Shown piece after piece: positions 35,040 through 45,301 of a DNA stretch of 64,000 bases. Source of the stretch: Phellopilus nigrolimitatus (Eukaryota; Basidiomycota; Agaricomycetes; Hymenochaetales; Hymenochaetaceae); NCBI GenBank assembly GCA_021029095.1, contig JAJOHG010000016.1, positions 186,001 to 250,000 on the forward strand, written 5' to 3'. A program made the translations under genes and the position numbers. Under the pieces are notes generated by a model that did not search any database, was not told the origin of the DNA, and saw only the letters and a list, made by a program, of their open reading frames with translations. Numbering within the stretch: the stretch's first letter is position 1; each line of letters starts with the position of its first letter.

Positions 35040-35544
35040 TAGATGGTTAGGTAGTCACTGCCGAGCGTGCGCCTACAATCTCGGGCTAGTGCCATAAATG
35101 AAGCGGGAGGCGTTTTACAGAGGCAACAGTCGAGAACCCCCGGCGAGCTGGAGTGTGCCAAGAAAGATATCGAGGGAATCTGAAAATAAATGTGCATAGT
35201 TCGGACAGCGCTGCAGCCAGTGCTTGTGGCTCTGTTTCCAGCACTTGTCCGCGTTGCTGACCAGTTCTGTCTTTCTCTTGAAGCCAAAGCTGTTACAGAA
35301 ACAAGGCTGCAAACTTTACTACAAAATGATGCCCGATAGATGGGTGTGCATCAAACGTCAGACGTCAGACGTGAAATTCCTCGAGAGACTACAGTACATG
35401 CCGAACTTACCTATTTTCTTCCGCGTCCCAAATACAGTGACAAAGAATCTGACGAAGCCTGTAGATATCGATACAGACAAGTCCGTGTACTCAGCACCAG
35501 TAGGCTACATCGAACTGGTATGCCGAGCCATAGCGAACGAGTAG
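35040..35544 (+). pseudogene. family A small gene, broken copy (A-3)
   Basis: Exon 2 is decayed ('INEAGGVLQ' then stop). Exon 3 ('YYKMMPDRWVCIK') carries a 1-nt insertion near its start. Exon 4 ('TKPVDIDTDKSVYSAP') is open to TAG at 35,542-35,544. No clear exon 1. Convergent with the family B gene at 35,958-36,400. Confidence 0.55.
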
Positions 35545-35670
35545 TAAGGGATAACCGTCGCGCGGTGTTGCCCGCCTATAATTAGTTAATATTAATGGCA
35601 ATGGTTTACGTAATACATCTCATGACCTGTTTTTTTTTATTTTTTATTTTAAAATCCTCCAGCAATCTCT

Positions 35671-35674
<4 letters not shown>

Positions 35675-35712
<38 letters not shown>
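35675..35712. repeat. poly-T tract
   Basis: About 35 uninterrupted T, flanked by more T-rich DNA from 35,630. Could be the reversed poly-A end of a retroposed sequence, or slippage. Confidence 0.8.
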
Positions 35713-35716
<4 letters not shown>

Positions 35717-35957
35717 GTGAGCATGCAGTAGAGATAAATCAGAATTCAGGAGCTACGAGCCGCCCTAAATGGACTGGCGAAAAAATAAAACAGAACCTGT
35801 TTGAAGTTTGCAAAAGCGCGGCCGACCCGCGCACGGCTGGCTCTTGGACAGCACCGAACAACGATCAATGGGGAAAACTCATATATTTCAAAACAGCGTG
35901 TGGAATTCTTCGCTCATCACTGCGTGGACGGCGGAACGCAACAACGTTCTAAATTAA

Positions 35958-36400
35958 CTACTCAATCACGCACCGCTCCTCCATCGTCTCTTCGTACTCC
36001 AAGGCTTTCTCGCAGAACTCTGCTTGCGCTTCCTCCTTCTCCTCAATCGGCCTCGTGACCCTTACCTTCTCCCTCGGGCCGTTCCGAAGCTTGGGCGGTT
36101 TACCGACTAGGGGGACAAGCACATGAACAGCGGTCCCCGACGCGAGCAGTCAGGTCTGGGAAGACTCACAGCGCACGGTATACCACCTACCGTCGTCAGA
36201 ATACTCCTCTAAGATTGTTGTTTCATATTTAGTCGCGACTGCACGAATGCGTCGTATAGATAGTGAGTACCAAACTTTCTGGATGAGCGACAACATCGGT
36301 AATGTGGCTTACTTGTATGTGCACCTCGAAGGCCTACGAGCCGGGGTCTTTGGCCCACAGGCAATGTTGTTCTTCTCGTGCGACGTGGATGATCTACCAT
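35958..36400 (-). CDS. family B small protein, intact (B-3), 113 aa
   Basis: Exons 36,400-36,313, 36,274-36,170, 36,106-35,958, the same positions and phases as the other intact B genes. Begins 'MVDHPRRTRRTTLPVGQRPR' (strongly basic), core 'ATKYETTILEEYSDDGRWYT', end 'KALEYEETMEERCVIE' (acidic). Basic head and acidic, likely helical tail are shared by all B proteins. TATA-like 'CTTTATAAG' at 36,473-36,481. Close relative of 57,806-58,255, to which the whole 35.75-37.6 kb segment is an inverted copy. Function unknown. Confidence 0.7.
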
Positions 36401-36941
36401 TTTGTCTGTTTGTCGTTTCTTCTGGTCTTTTGGTGACTTTTTGCTTCCGCAGGTGCCAGAGTCTTATAAAGGGGACGACAGACTGCGCTCGTCTACTTTG
36501 CTGCGCGCAAACACACCACTGCGCTTACAGCTCACCCAGAAAACCAATCTATGGAGATTGCCGCATATTAAGCATACTCGCTGCCTATATGAGTCCGGTA
36601 GTCTTCATATACAAGGTGCTAAACGCAAGTTGGTTTTATAACTGCTTAAACATTGTAGACACAGATAAGGACACTAAATGCTCTAGTGCATGCCAATTCG
36701 GCGAAGCTTAACTTACGCGCCACCGCATCCAAGACGAAGAATGTGGCCTTACTTGCACCAGCCTCGCTCACGAAACAGGACCGATAATCCGACAATCTAA
36801 ACACATTTTTTGCAAGGAAGCTCCTCTCTAAAGAACTCTACAACAGCAATCTCAGTCCTACAAATTTCTACGGCACGGCACGCAACAAACACACCGCCCT
36901 CTATAATAAATTTTCACAATCAAACAACAACGAAACGCATC
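36401..36941. promoter_or_regulatory. family B promoter region abutting aldolase 3' end
   Basis: Mirrors 57,275-57,805. Contains the TATA-like box and the B upstream sequence, followed directly by the 3' end of the aldolase exon on the same strand. Confidence 0.5.
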
Positions 36942-37577
36942 TCACAGCGGCTCGCCCTTCGCCGCGCGGCTCAGCTCCTCCGCGCGGGCCCTGAACACCG
37001 CACGTGCGCCCGCCTCGTCGCCCGCCGCCCACTTCACCATCGCGTCGCCCTGCAGCCCGCGGCCGAACGAGAACGTCAGCGGCGGCACGCGCGCATACTC
37101 CCTCTTTCCCTCGGGCTTCCCGTCCTGCGACGCGCTCAGCAGCGCGTTCGCCGCCTGCAGGTACGCAGCCGCGGTCGCGTCGGGCAGGCCGCCGCTCAGG
37201 AACACGACGCCCGCGACGCCCGCGGGCACCGCGCGCGCGAGCACGGCGAGCGTCGCCTGCGCGACGTCCGCGGGGGCCGTCGTCGCGCGCGCGGGGTGGC
37301 CCGTGCCCGGCTGCGGGAAGGACGGCTTGAGCAGCGTGCCCTCGAGGAGCACGCCGTACGCGGCGCAGCGCGCGTAGATGAGCGCGAGCGCGCGCGCGTG
37401 GATTTCGACGCTGCGCGCGAGGGACGCGTCCCCGCCGAAGTCGACGTCCGGCTCGACGATGGGCACGAGCCCCGCCTGCTGCGAGATGGCGGCGAAGCGC
37501 GCGAGCGCCTCGGCCTGCGCCTCGAGCGCGGCGTGGGACGGGAGGGAGGATGCGGTCAGGAGAAGCGGGGCGCGCCA
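36942..37577 (-). pseudogene. last exon of class I fructose-bisphosphate aldolase, 5' truncated
   Basis: 212 open codons ending TGA, nearly identical to 56,639-57,274. Begins at an intact splice acceptor ('TATCTCGCAG') with 'WRAPLLLTASSLPS'. The catalytic Schiff-base lysine context 'LLEGTLLKPSFPQPGTGH' is present. No upstream exons occur before the mobile element at 37,726. The GC-rich codon use (third positions almost all G/C) differs sharply from nearby genes. Confidence 0.75.
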
Positions 37578-37987
37578 CTGCGAGATAAGTGCGGGGAGGT
37601 ACGTAGTATCCAAGGGCACGACATAATGCACTCGTATAGTCTCATCTACTCCGTCAGAGCCTCTGGCCTCGTTTGCTTGCCACTCCCATCCTGCCTTTTC
37701 CTTAAGGTCCCAGACACATCGGTACCATCAGGAAAAGCCTCCCCTGTCAAATCCTATCAAATATAGTCAGATATGCTTCAATTTCTTCAATTTGGTTCAG
37801 AAACTCTGAATTTCACTGTCTAAACAGTTTTGAAGGATTTGAAGCTGGTACCCCGATAGTCCTTCAAATCCGTCAGATCCTTCAAATTTGTCAGATTATT
37901 TTGTTCATTCAATTTCAAGCAAGTCGAGACTTAGAATTATTTTTACCAAAGTCCTCGAGCAGATAGGGATTATAAACACACCTGAAA

Positions 37988-38066
37988 AATATTGCAACCA
38001 TCACGAATTGAACCCACAACCTTACAAATTTAAGCCAACACGTTACCAGCTAGACTATACAATCCT
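37988..38066 (-). tRNA. tRNA-like sequence, degenerate or SINE head
   Basis: On the minus strand an A box 'TAGTCTAGCTGG' (38,046-38,057) precedes a B box 'GGTTCAATTCG' (38,004-38,014) at tRNA spacing. The anticodon stem does not pair cleanly, so this is probably a tRNA pseudogene or the head of a short retroposon rather than a working tRNA. Confidence 0.4.
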
Positions 38067-38212
38067 TTTTCTATCCTCAAAACCTAGGATCTATATCACG
38101 TTAATCCATGAAGCCCAACTGGTCTGGACCATATTTCAACAACACGCATTGATACTCTAAAAATACAGATAGCACAATTGAATCAAAGACCAACTGTGAC
38201 AAATTCTACTAT

Positions 38213-40992
38213 CTAATACACAGAAAAATGTGTGCTACGGTCTTTGAAGGAATTTACAAAAAATGTAGTACATTCTTCTAGAACATTGGAACTTGTCCAA
38301 TGTTGAGGAGCATATGGGCCAAATTGTGGCAGGAGATGAACACTACGTACTATTTTATCAACAGACATTATGCTAGTAAGCCTCTCTCTATTGTCAGTGA
38401 CAGACCGAGTCACCTTATACATATCACTGTCTGGATCAGGTGCTGCCTGAAACTTGGAGAACCATTCAACATATACCAAATGCTTTGGGATGTCTTCATG
38501 TATATTACTTGGGAAGAGTGTTTCCAAAGCAGCACTTGTAAATGAAAAAATGGTCCGAACTTGTACAACACCAAATGCTGAAGAAAATACATGTCAGCTA
38601 CAATATTTTCCTTTATTTTTAATAATAAAGAATCTACCATGTATGTTAGAGCCTTGCCCAACTCTGACAAGTGCTGTGTCAAATCTTCCTGGTACAGTTC
38701 TGCCTTGTGTGTCCTTATGAGTTGGATGAGTATGTATTGAGTCCAGTGTTGCGGAGCCATGTACACCCTGGTTCCAGAATTTGATCCTGTGAAAGACTGG
38801 AAGATACTGAAAATTGATCATGATATGATTTGCTTCAATTTCAAGTTGGTTATGGGTGTGGATTCCTGGATTACACTGCAGAGCAACATAACGTGCTAAA
38901 GCAGCTTTGAAGTGGGTTGCACCATAATCAAGGGCAAATTTGTCAAGATGGACTGCTTTAAGAGTGGGATTCTTGGTCATTTTAATGGCAATATCACAGG
39001 CAATATCAGGAGCCTGCCAAGGCTGAGCTGGTGCAGCACCAGAAGAACGCCACTGGACAAAATTGGTGTGTGCATATATCTTCTCTTTCCGCTCAAGCCA
39101 TTTAGTCATCTGTGGGTACTCGTCCTTGCGATTTGTTGCACGATAAGCATCCTTTGCCATGTCAATGTGAAGACGCTCTGTAAACTGGGTATTATAATTG
39201 TCTGTGGTTCCCCAGAGCTTTATGCAGGACACATAATGTTTCATCCAGTGCAGCTTTATGAAATTGAAATCTTCCCGAGCACCTTGCTCAACAAAGATAT
39301 CCTTATTGGCATGGAAGCTTTCCAATGACTTTTCCAAAAGACCCAGAGTTTCATCTGTATGTATTGGGTACTGTGCAATGTACACAAAATCAAGAATGGC
39401 TCTGGTAGCTCGAACAAGCCGAACTGGAGAAGCATGATTGGGTAAAGTCACACCAACCACAAGTCCTAGAAGAAACTGGCAGATCTGACTGTGTTCAACA
39501 CCACTGAGATTTGAAAGTGAAGTTATGCCCTTGTGAAAAATGCGCATGCTATGATTTGGAGGGAGCCGACGGCAGCGTGCATCTATCTCTGCTTTGCCTA
39601 TGATCTCTGTGAGCCAAGAGACAAGATGCTTGACAACACCTTGAAATAGCTGGTGAAGTATATCTGCAGAAATAGACTGATAGATGTTGAAATAAGGGAG
39701 ATCTGCCCAGAATGGGTGCTGTATTGGTTTGATGCGGATTGCTTTGCAAGCTTTAGAATAAGCAGTTGGATTTTGTGAATCAAGGATTCGAAGAGCATCA
39801 AGTGCTTTCTCTAGACTTCTAAGTGGGTGAACACAGCATAACCCTGCACCAAGTTGGTTATTAGGGCATTCACATGTTCCACAGTCTCCTGTAAGGATCC
39901 CTGCTGTTCCAACTGCATCCATGTAATCAACAATTTCAACAGCAGCAAGAGTATGACCACGCCTGGTCAAACCATCACCACTTGTCATCATTTCGCCATG
40001 AACACCAGTTTTCTGAAGAGGGTGGAAGATAAGACGAAGGCATGCATGCTGTAGATTTGTCACAGTCCGCCGACGTGCAGCCTTGTTCTGAATATGATCT
40101 AGATTGCTGGTGGGCAAGTAAGCCAGGAGGGCATATGCATGACGTGATGGTTTTTTGCGAATATCTTTTGGGATATTACCAATGGAGATGTAGACTGGGT
40201 AAGCAGACTTGTTTCTGAATAGAGTGACCTGTGTCTTGTCCAAGGCAATAATAACAGGGATAATAGTAGCACCTGGTTTTGCCTGCTCTAGAGCTGTCTG
40301 CATGAACAACATGTCAGAGAATAACTCTTCAAATCATGTATTGAAATCAGACCTGAGTATTCCACCACCATTGACCAGTATTCATGTCATGGTAAACACG
40401 TACTTTTTTGTCAGGGCCTGTAAACTGGCGAGTGGGTACAAACAACAAGTCATTTGCAAACTCAGGAGCACCAAAGAGGGCTTTGATGCACTCAAGGATA
40501 TTACGATAGTGCACATCAAAAGATTGCTCTGCAATGACAATTTCGCGCCTTTGGAACTTGGGTCGGCGATTTGGAATAAGCTTGTCAATCATCCCATTAA
40601 GCTCCTGAGAGTTTTTGAAAGATAGCCCAAGTCTATCAACAACCTAGAACAGAAGATAAATGTTCAAAGCATGAAATAAAATATAGTTGGTATGAAGGCT
40701 TACACCTTCTATCTTGAGGAGCTCATCCAGTGCAGTTGAGCTAGGGCCCCTGAGCTTAGCCCAACGAGCCATCTCCCATTCAAGTTTGGATGAAAATGGG
40801 GCCCACTCCCTGGCATCAGCTGCATTAGCCTCAAGCCGTTCCTGATATTCCTGGAAAATATTTGATCCAGCCTGCTGATTGGCATCACCTTGGGGCTGGT
40901 CAGAATAAACTTTTCCAGCCTGTCCAAGAGTAAATTTCTCAGTATATCCTGGCTGATAAAGAAGACGGCTCTCAGCTGCATGGCGCTTAACT

Positions 40993-41023
<31 letters not shown>

Positions 41024-41528
41024 CAGCAGCCTGGACACCTTCCAGGTCATCAACTTGCATCTGATTGTCATCAGGCGGAGGTCTTTCAGGCTCCCAACCT
41101 TCTATACCCAAAATTCAGAGTCATATATATGATATAAGAACACTGTACTGCTTACCATAATTGCCCTCCCCTTCCCCTTCCTCCTCCTCTCCCTCCTCTC
41201 CTGAGTCCAGACCAGTATCCATGCCACCGGCAGGGTCCAATTCTTCATCATTGAACCCAAAATCTGCAGGTGCATAGTCATTGCCAAAGTAGTCACCTTG
41301 AAACCGGACAGGCTGGAGAGGCTCCTCTGGTTCAAGCTCCTCCATTAATGCATCCTCATCCTCTGGTTGCATGATTTCACCTTGTGCAATTGCGTCTTGC
41401 TGAAGCTGATGGAAGAACCGGGTGTATGCAAGGTAGCACGGATGGTTTTCAGGCTGTCGACGTTGATGAGACCGTAGAGCAGCATACTGTGAGTTACAGC
41501 CAGGGCATTTCTCAGTTATGCCAGACAT
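38213..41528 (-). CDS. Plavaka-family transposase, intact, 1,028 aa
   Basis: Exons 41,528-41,156, 41,101-40,704, 40,643-40,353, 40,297-38,638 and 38,577-38,213 join in phase without stops. N-terminus 'KCPGCNSQYAALRSHQ' is a C2H2-like zinc finger; acidic and Ala-repeat linkers follow. The core has 'IIPVIIALDKTQVTLF', 'NKSAYPVYISIGNIPKDIRK', 'DCGTCECPNN', 'HTDETL', and a C-terminus 'SNVLEECTTFFVNSF'. These are the landmarks of Plavaka transposases, a CACTA-related group expanded in agaricomycetes. It should bind the element's ends and catalyse cut-and-paste movement. The lack of frame damage suggests recent activity. Confidence 0.88.
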
Positions 41529-41566
41529 TTTGATTGTAGCAGGATAGAATTTTGACGCAGCAATGA

Positions 41567-42175
41567 GTGAGAGCAGAAAGCAAGATGCGTTATCATGATG
41601 CGACGATGAACTGTCCACGCATGATTTACCAATTAGTACAAGTTGAAACTCCGCCTGCGTCGCGCGCACCGTTCATATCTTGTTCGCTCGTCGTTCCTCG
41701 CTCACCGACGTCCTCACACGGCCAGAACCAGGTCAAGCCATATCTCGGGGTGCCGCCCACGACTAGCGGGTCATCCTCGAGCAGCGGCCCTACACCCTCC
41801 GTCCCCGTGAATGGCACCACCGCGCCCAGTGGCAACAGCGCGGCGTCTGCCACCGGCCTGCCGCCGTCCGTTCGCGAACGTGCAGCTCAGTCCGTCCGCA
41901 CACGCGCGTTGTTGCAGAGCACGCCGGAGCCGCAGGGCCGCGCGAAGAAGCGGCGCAAGTTTGCGCCGCCGGAGCATCCTGTAGGTCCTCAACCGCATTT
42001 TTCTGCGAGGGGTTCTCCTAATTCTGCATTTAGCTGCGATCAAACCTTTCAGGAGAAGCAAAATGCTGATTTTCAGTACTTAAGGACACCCCCGTACGTC
42101 TCTTGCTACCTCATCCTTCCATCCCATCCACTTCAGACACTGTTCACTTTTACTCATACACAATAAAGAACTATC
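41567..42175 (+). other. coding-like fragment, unassigned
   Basis: An open Ser/Pro-rich stretch reading 'SGSSSSSGPTPSVPVNGTTA' and 'PPSVRERAAQSVRTRALLQS' then 'AKKRRKFAPPEHP'. It looks like the N-terminus of a nuclear protein, possibly of the TFIIF-alpha gene whose middle lies at 42,795-43,780; not proven. Confidence 0.3.
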
Positions 42176-42795
42176 ATGGACAACTCTAAAGGACACGGCG
42201 TTGGACGAGGTGATCGCGGCCAACACGGTCGAGGCATTCCTCCGAGTCACCGAGGGGCACCTCCTATGGCTCGTGGGGAGCAAGGCGACTTGTCTTCTAG
42301 ATCCTCCGGTCTACGCTTGTCTTCGGGCGACCCTCGCGATAGCGGTGGAGAGCTCGGTTTCGGCTCTGGAGCCGTACAGGTCTATGCCCCCAACACGCCC
42401 GCGCAGGCCGACGCGCGGCTTTCGGACAGGGAGCAGGATGCACGCGTCTCTCGCTTCTGAGTGCTGTCTCAGACCCCGATCGCGTCGTACGCCCAGGATT
42501 CGGGAAGCGTGGTATCGCGATTGCAGTTCGCGCTAACTTCTTCGCGCTCAAGTATTTGAAGGACGTCGTTATGTACGACCACCCAGTCAAGATTGCTCTC
42601 GATGTGGTCTCTGCGGCTGTTCGTAAGCGTTTATTCGAGCTCCTGGGATCCACGCCGGAGGTTGTACCCTACCTCCACGAGATGGCGCACGACTGGACGC
42701 AGACTTCTTTGCGACAGACTTTGAAGCCGGACATCAAGCTCTCGCTCTCCGCGGCGTCGACGAAGGCGTCCTCGCAGAGCGCGGACGCCGCGATG
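42176..42795 (+). pseudogene. Argonaute fragment, N-terminal part
   Basis: Gly/Arg-rich start 'GVGRGDRGQHGRG', then 'VYAPNTPAQADARLSDREQD', a frameshift near 42,460, then 'RPGFGKRG...VRANFFALKYL' and 'VVSAAVRKRLFELL'. This is the order seen at the N-terminus of fungal Argonaute proteins. The frame break makes it non-coding as it stands. Lies just inside the mobile element, upstream of the transposase start on the opposite strand. Confidence 0.7.
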
Positions 42796-43780
42796 CCTTA
42801 CCAGGAGTTCAGCTTCGTGTCGTGCGTGGCAGGCGTTACGACGTCATGACGTTCGACGCGCGCCGCCCGGTGGAGATTGCGAACTGGGCGCAGCCCGTCA
42901 AGCTCTACCGCAAGCTGCGGCGCGAGGTCGTGGAGGCGGCGACGCCCGTGGCACAGACTTTGCGGATGAGGAGAAGGAGCAACCCTTGGGATTGGGACGG
43001 GTGATGAAGAGACCAAGGAGATAGAGGTGTGTTCTTGTTTCTAACTGTTTCACATTGTCCCTACTCAAATAACTCAACAGGAGCGTCTCAAATGCGACGC
43101 TCTTCCACAAGAAGCCGAGCTGCCTATTCGCACTGGCCATGATGCAGAGGGCAAGCGGCACAGACAGCTGAGAAAGCAGCCATGCTGCGCATCACCCATA
43201 CCCAAAATCAAGAGCTCACTGCGAGCCCGGTCGAACGGCGCCGGAGTGAGTCTGGGTGGGAACCCGCTCATGAAGACGGAGTCGAAGCCGGACGGTCAAT
43301 GCCCTATAGGACTATAGGAGTACGACCTCATGCGATCGCCACGACTGGCGCCGTGGCGCTACAATGTCTTCGCGCCTCACCCGGTGAAGATTGCGAACAA
43401 CTCTAACTGGGCACAGCCCGTCAAGCTCAACCGCAGGGAGCTGCAGTGCGAGGCGGGGGCGATGCCGCGGCTCTGACACACGTGGGGCCCATGCTTGGCC
43501 CGGACGGGAAGCCCGTGATGGGCGCGATGGACGCATCGTCATGGTCGACGCGGAAGGGCGCCTTATTCACGACGGGAAGGTCGCGGATGGCACGGCGGGC
43601 TCCTCTGCGGCAGGGAAGGCCGCCGGTGCGGACGGCAAGGACAACAAGAAGAAAAAGTTCCAGAAGAAGACGCGCCAGGTGTTCAAGGTGCGGCTGCGCA
43701 GGGAGGAACGGTACCCGTGGGTGATGGAGGACGCGAACGGGGCGGAGATATGGGAGGGGATCTCGGCTGGTGGTTCATCG
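42795..43780 (+). pseudogene. TFIIF-alpha (RAP74/Tfg1) fragment(s)
   Basis: 'PYQEFSFVSC', 'RRYDVMTFDARRPVEIANWA' and 'QPVKLYRKLRREV' fit the RAP74 N-terminal region. A second, partly repeated piece at 43,325-43,450 again reads 'NWAQPVKLNRREL'. Next come 'VMVDAEGRLIHDGKVADG' and 'FQKKTRQVFKVRLRREERYP' with 'WVMED'. TFIIF-alpha is a general RNA polymerase II factor. Several frame changes and the partial repeat mark it as a captured, rearranged fragment. Confidence 0.65.
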
Positions 43781-43799
43781 CTTGTGTACGAATCGAGAG

Positions 43800-45000
43800 G
43801 GAGGTCGCAGGCGCTGCGAGGCGAGCATGCGAATTATAATACTCTCTCGATCATCTCTGCCTTTAACCTCACCACAACCGCGCACGCCTCGCACCGGCGC
43901 GCCCAACAAGGAAGGCTACCTGTCTCCCCCTTCAGTCTTGGACGAATCTCCGCTTGCTCTCAGTCCAGGTCTTGAAGCGTGGAAGGTGTTCTTCGCAAGC
44001 GTATGCCCAGTGTACAAAAAAATCTTATGGTCAACATCAACATCTGCATGGGCGCGGTTTACGTCCAGAACGCGCGCCTCAGCGATGCGATGATCAAATA
44101 TAAACAGACATCGTACGGGGCAAGCAACTCCCAGAGCATTTACCGGCGCGTGAGGGTTACGATGAAGCACCTTGGCTATCGCAGGAAGAGCGGAATCAAG
44201 GCTTTCGGAAGACAGTCAACGAGGAAGACAGTCTTCCAGTGCGACGAACTGGACGGGATGGTCAGTGTGGAACAGTACTTTCAACGAAGTAAGCACAACT
44301 AGCATGTGTGATTGACTTGACCTTAAACACTCACGGCAATGTACAGAATTCATTATTCGCCTCGAACATGCGGATGACTTGCCCGTGGTCAATGTGGGAA
44401 ACAAGGCTAAGGATACCTTTGTTCCCGCCGAGCTTTGCGAGATCGAGTCGGGCCAACCATACGCAGGTATGCTCTCCGAGCGCGAAACTCTGGAAATGGA
44501 AAAGTACACGACAGTGCCGCCGTTCGTTAGTGCCAAAACGATCGCCGAGCAGGGACTTGAAGTACTGGGTCTGCCATACAGGGCCGATCAAATTTTCCCT
44601 CGACATGGCAGTCGTCCCAGCGCGCCTTCTCAGCCCGCCCAAAGTAATCTACTCATTGGGCTCTCACCTCCGCCAACGGATACTGGAACACCCGCGACGT
44701 GCGCTTCCACCGGCCCGCGCACCTTACTCGCGCTGCCATTCTCGTCCTTGCGGACGGCGGGCGCGAGGACTTCAGGGATTCCTCGGACACGACGCTGCGC
44801 GGCGTGGTGACGCGGTTCCTGGCCACGTACCGGGCGGGCGGGATGCAGTTCGACCACGCACTCCTGCCGCTGCTTTTTGTGCGGTTCCCAAAAGCGAACC
44901 CCTGAGACCCGCTGCGTACCGCGGCGACCGATGCGATCGAGGAGATTAAGACGCTTCCTGGGCGCCTGAACACCATGCTCGTGTTGCAGTTCATTCACCA
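43800..45000 (+). pseudogene. Argonaute fragment, linker-PAZ to start of MID; no PIWI
   Basis: 'YNTLSIISAFNL', 'GLEAWKVFF', 'LMVNINICMGAVYV', 'VTMKHLGYRRKSGIK' and 'MVSVEQYFQR' are the linker 1/PAZ entry. An intron with normal borders (from 44,289) joins to 'IRLEHADDLPVVNVGNK', 'FVPAELCEIESGQPYAG' (PAZ core), then 'DVRFHRPAHLTRAAILVL' (linker 2/MID). Homology ends near 'RLNTMLVLQF'. The PIWI domain with its catalytic DEDH residues is absent. The retained intron shows genomic rather than retroposed capture. Small frame changes occur near 43,880 and 44,600. Confidence 0.72.
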
Positions 45001-45301
45001 TTCCCTATGGCATGCTGTCGGCTTAATTCATTCAAAAAAAACATTTACATAGTTTTTGTTTCTCATTTATCTAGAAAGATGTGTTGCAATATATACTAAA
45101 ATGACTAGGATTACTGAGGGAAAAAATTAGGAATGGTAACCACAAACGTACAAATTAGTATAAATTGAAACTCCGCACGACACGACATCTGAACTTTTGT
45201 CTTCGTGTTTTTTCACCTCACCTATCACAACATACCCACATACGCAAAAACGACATTCATTCAATCTCTTACCCTGCTATTTTTTTTTTCACAACCCGAC
45301 C

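Noticed and set aside
36901..37578. Long Arg/Ala-rich frames overlapping the aldolase last exon (and 56,638-57,567)
   Set aside because: Shadow frames of a very GC-rich exon; the true frame has the aldolase lysine motif.
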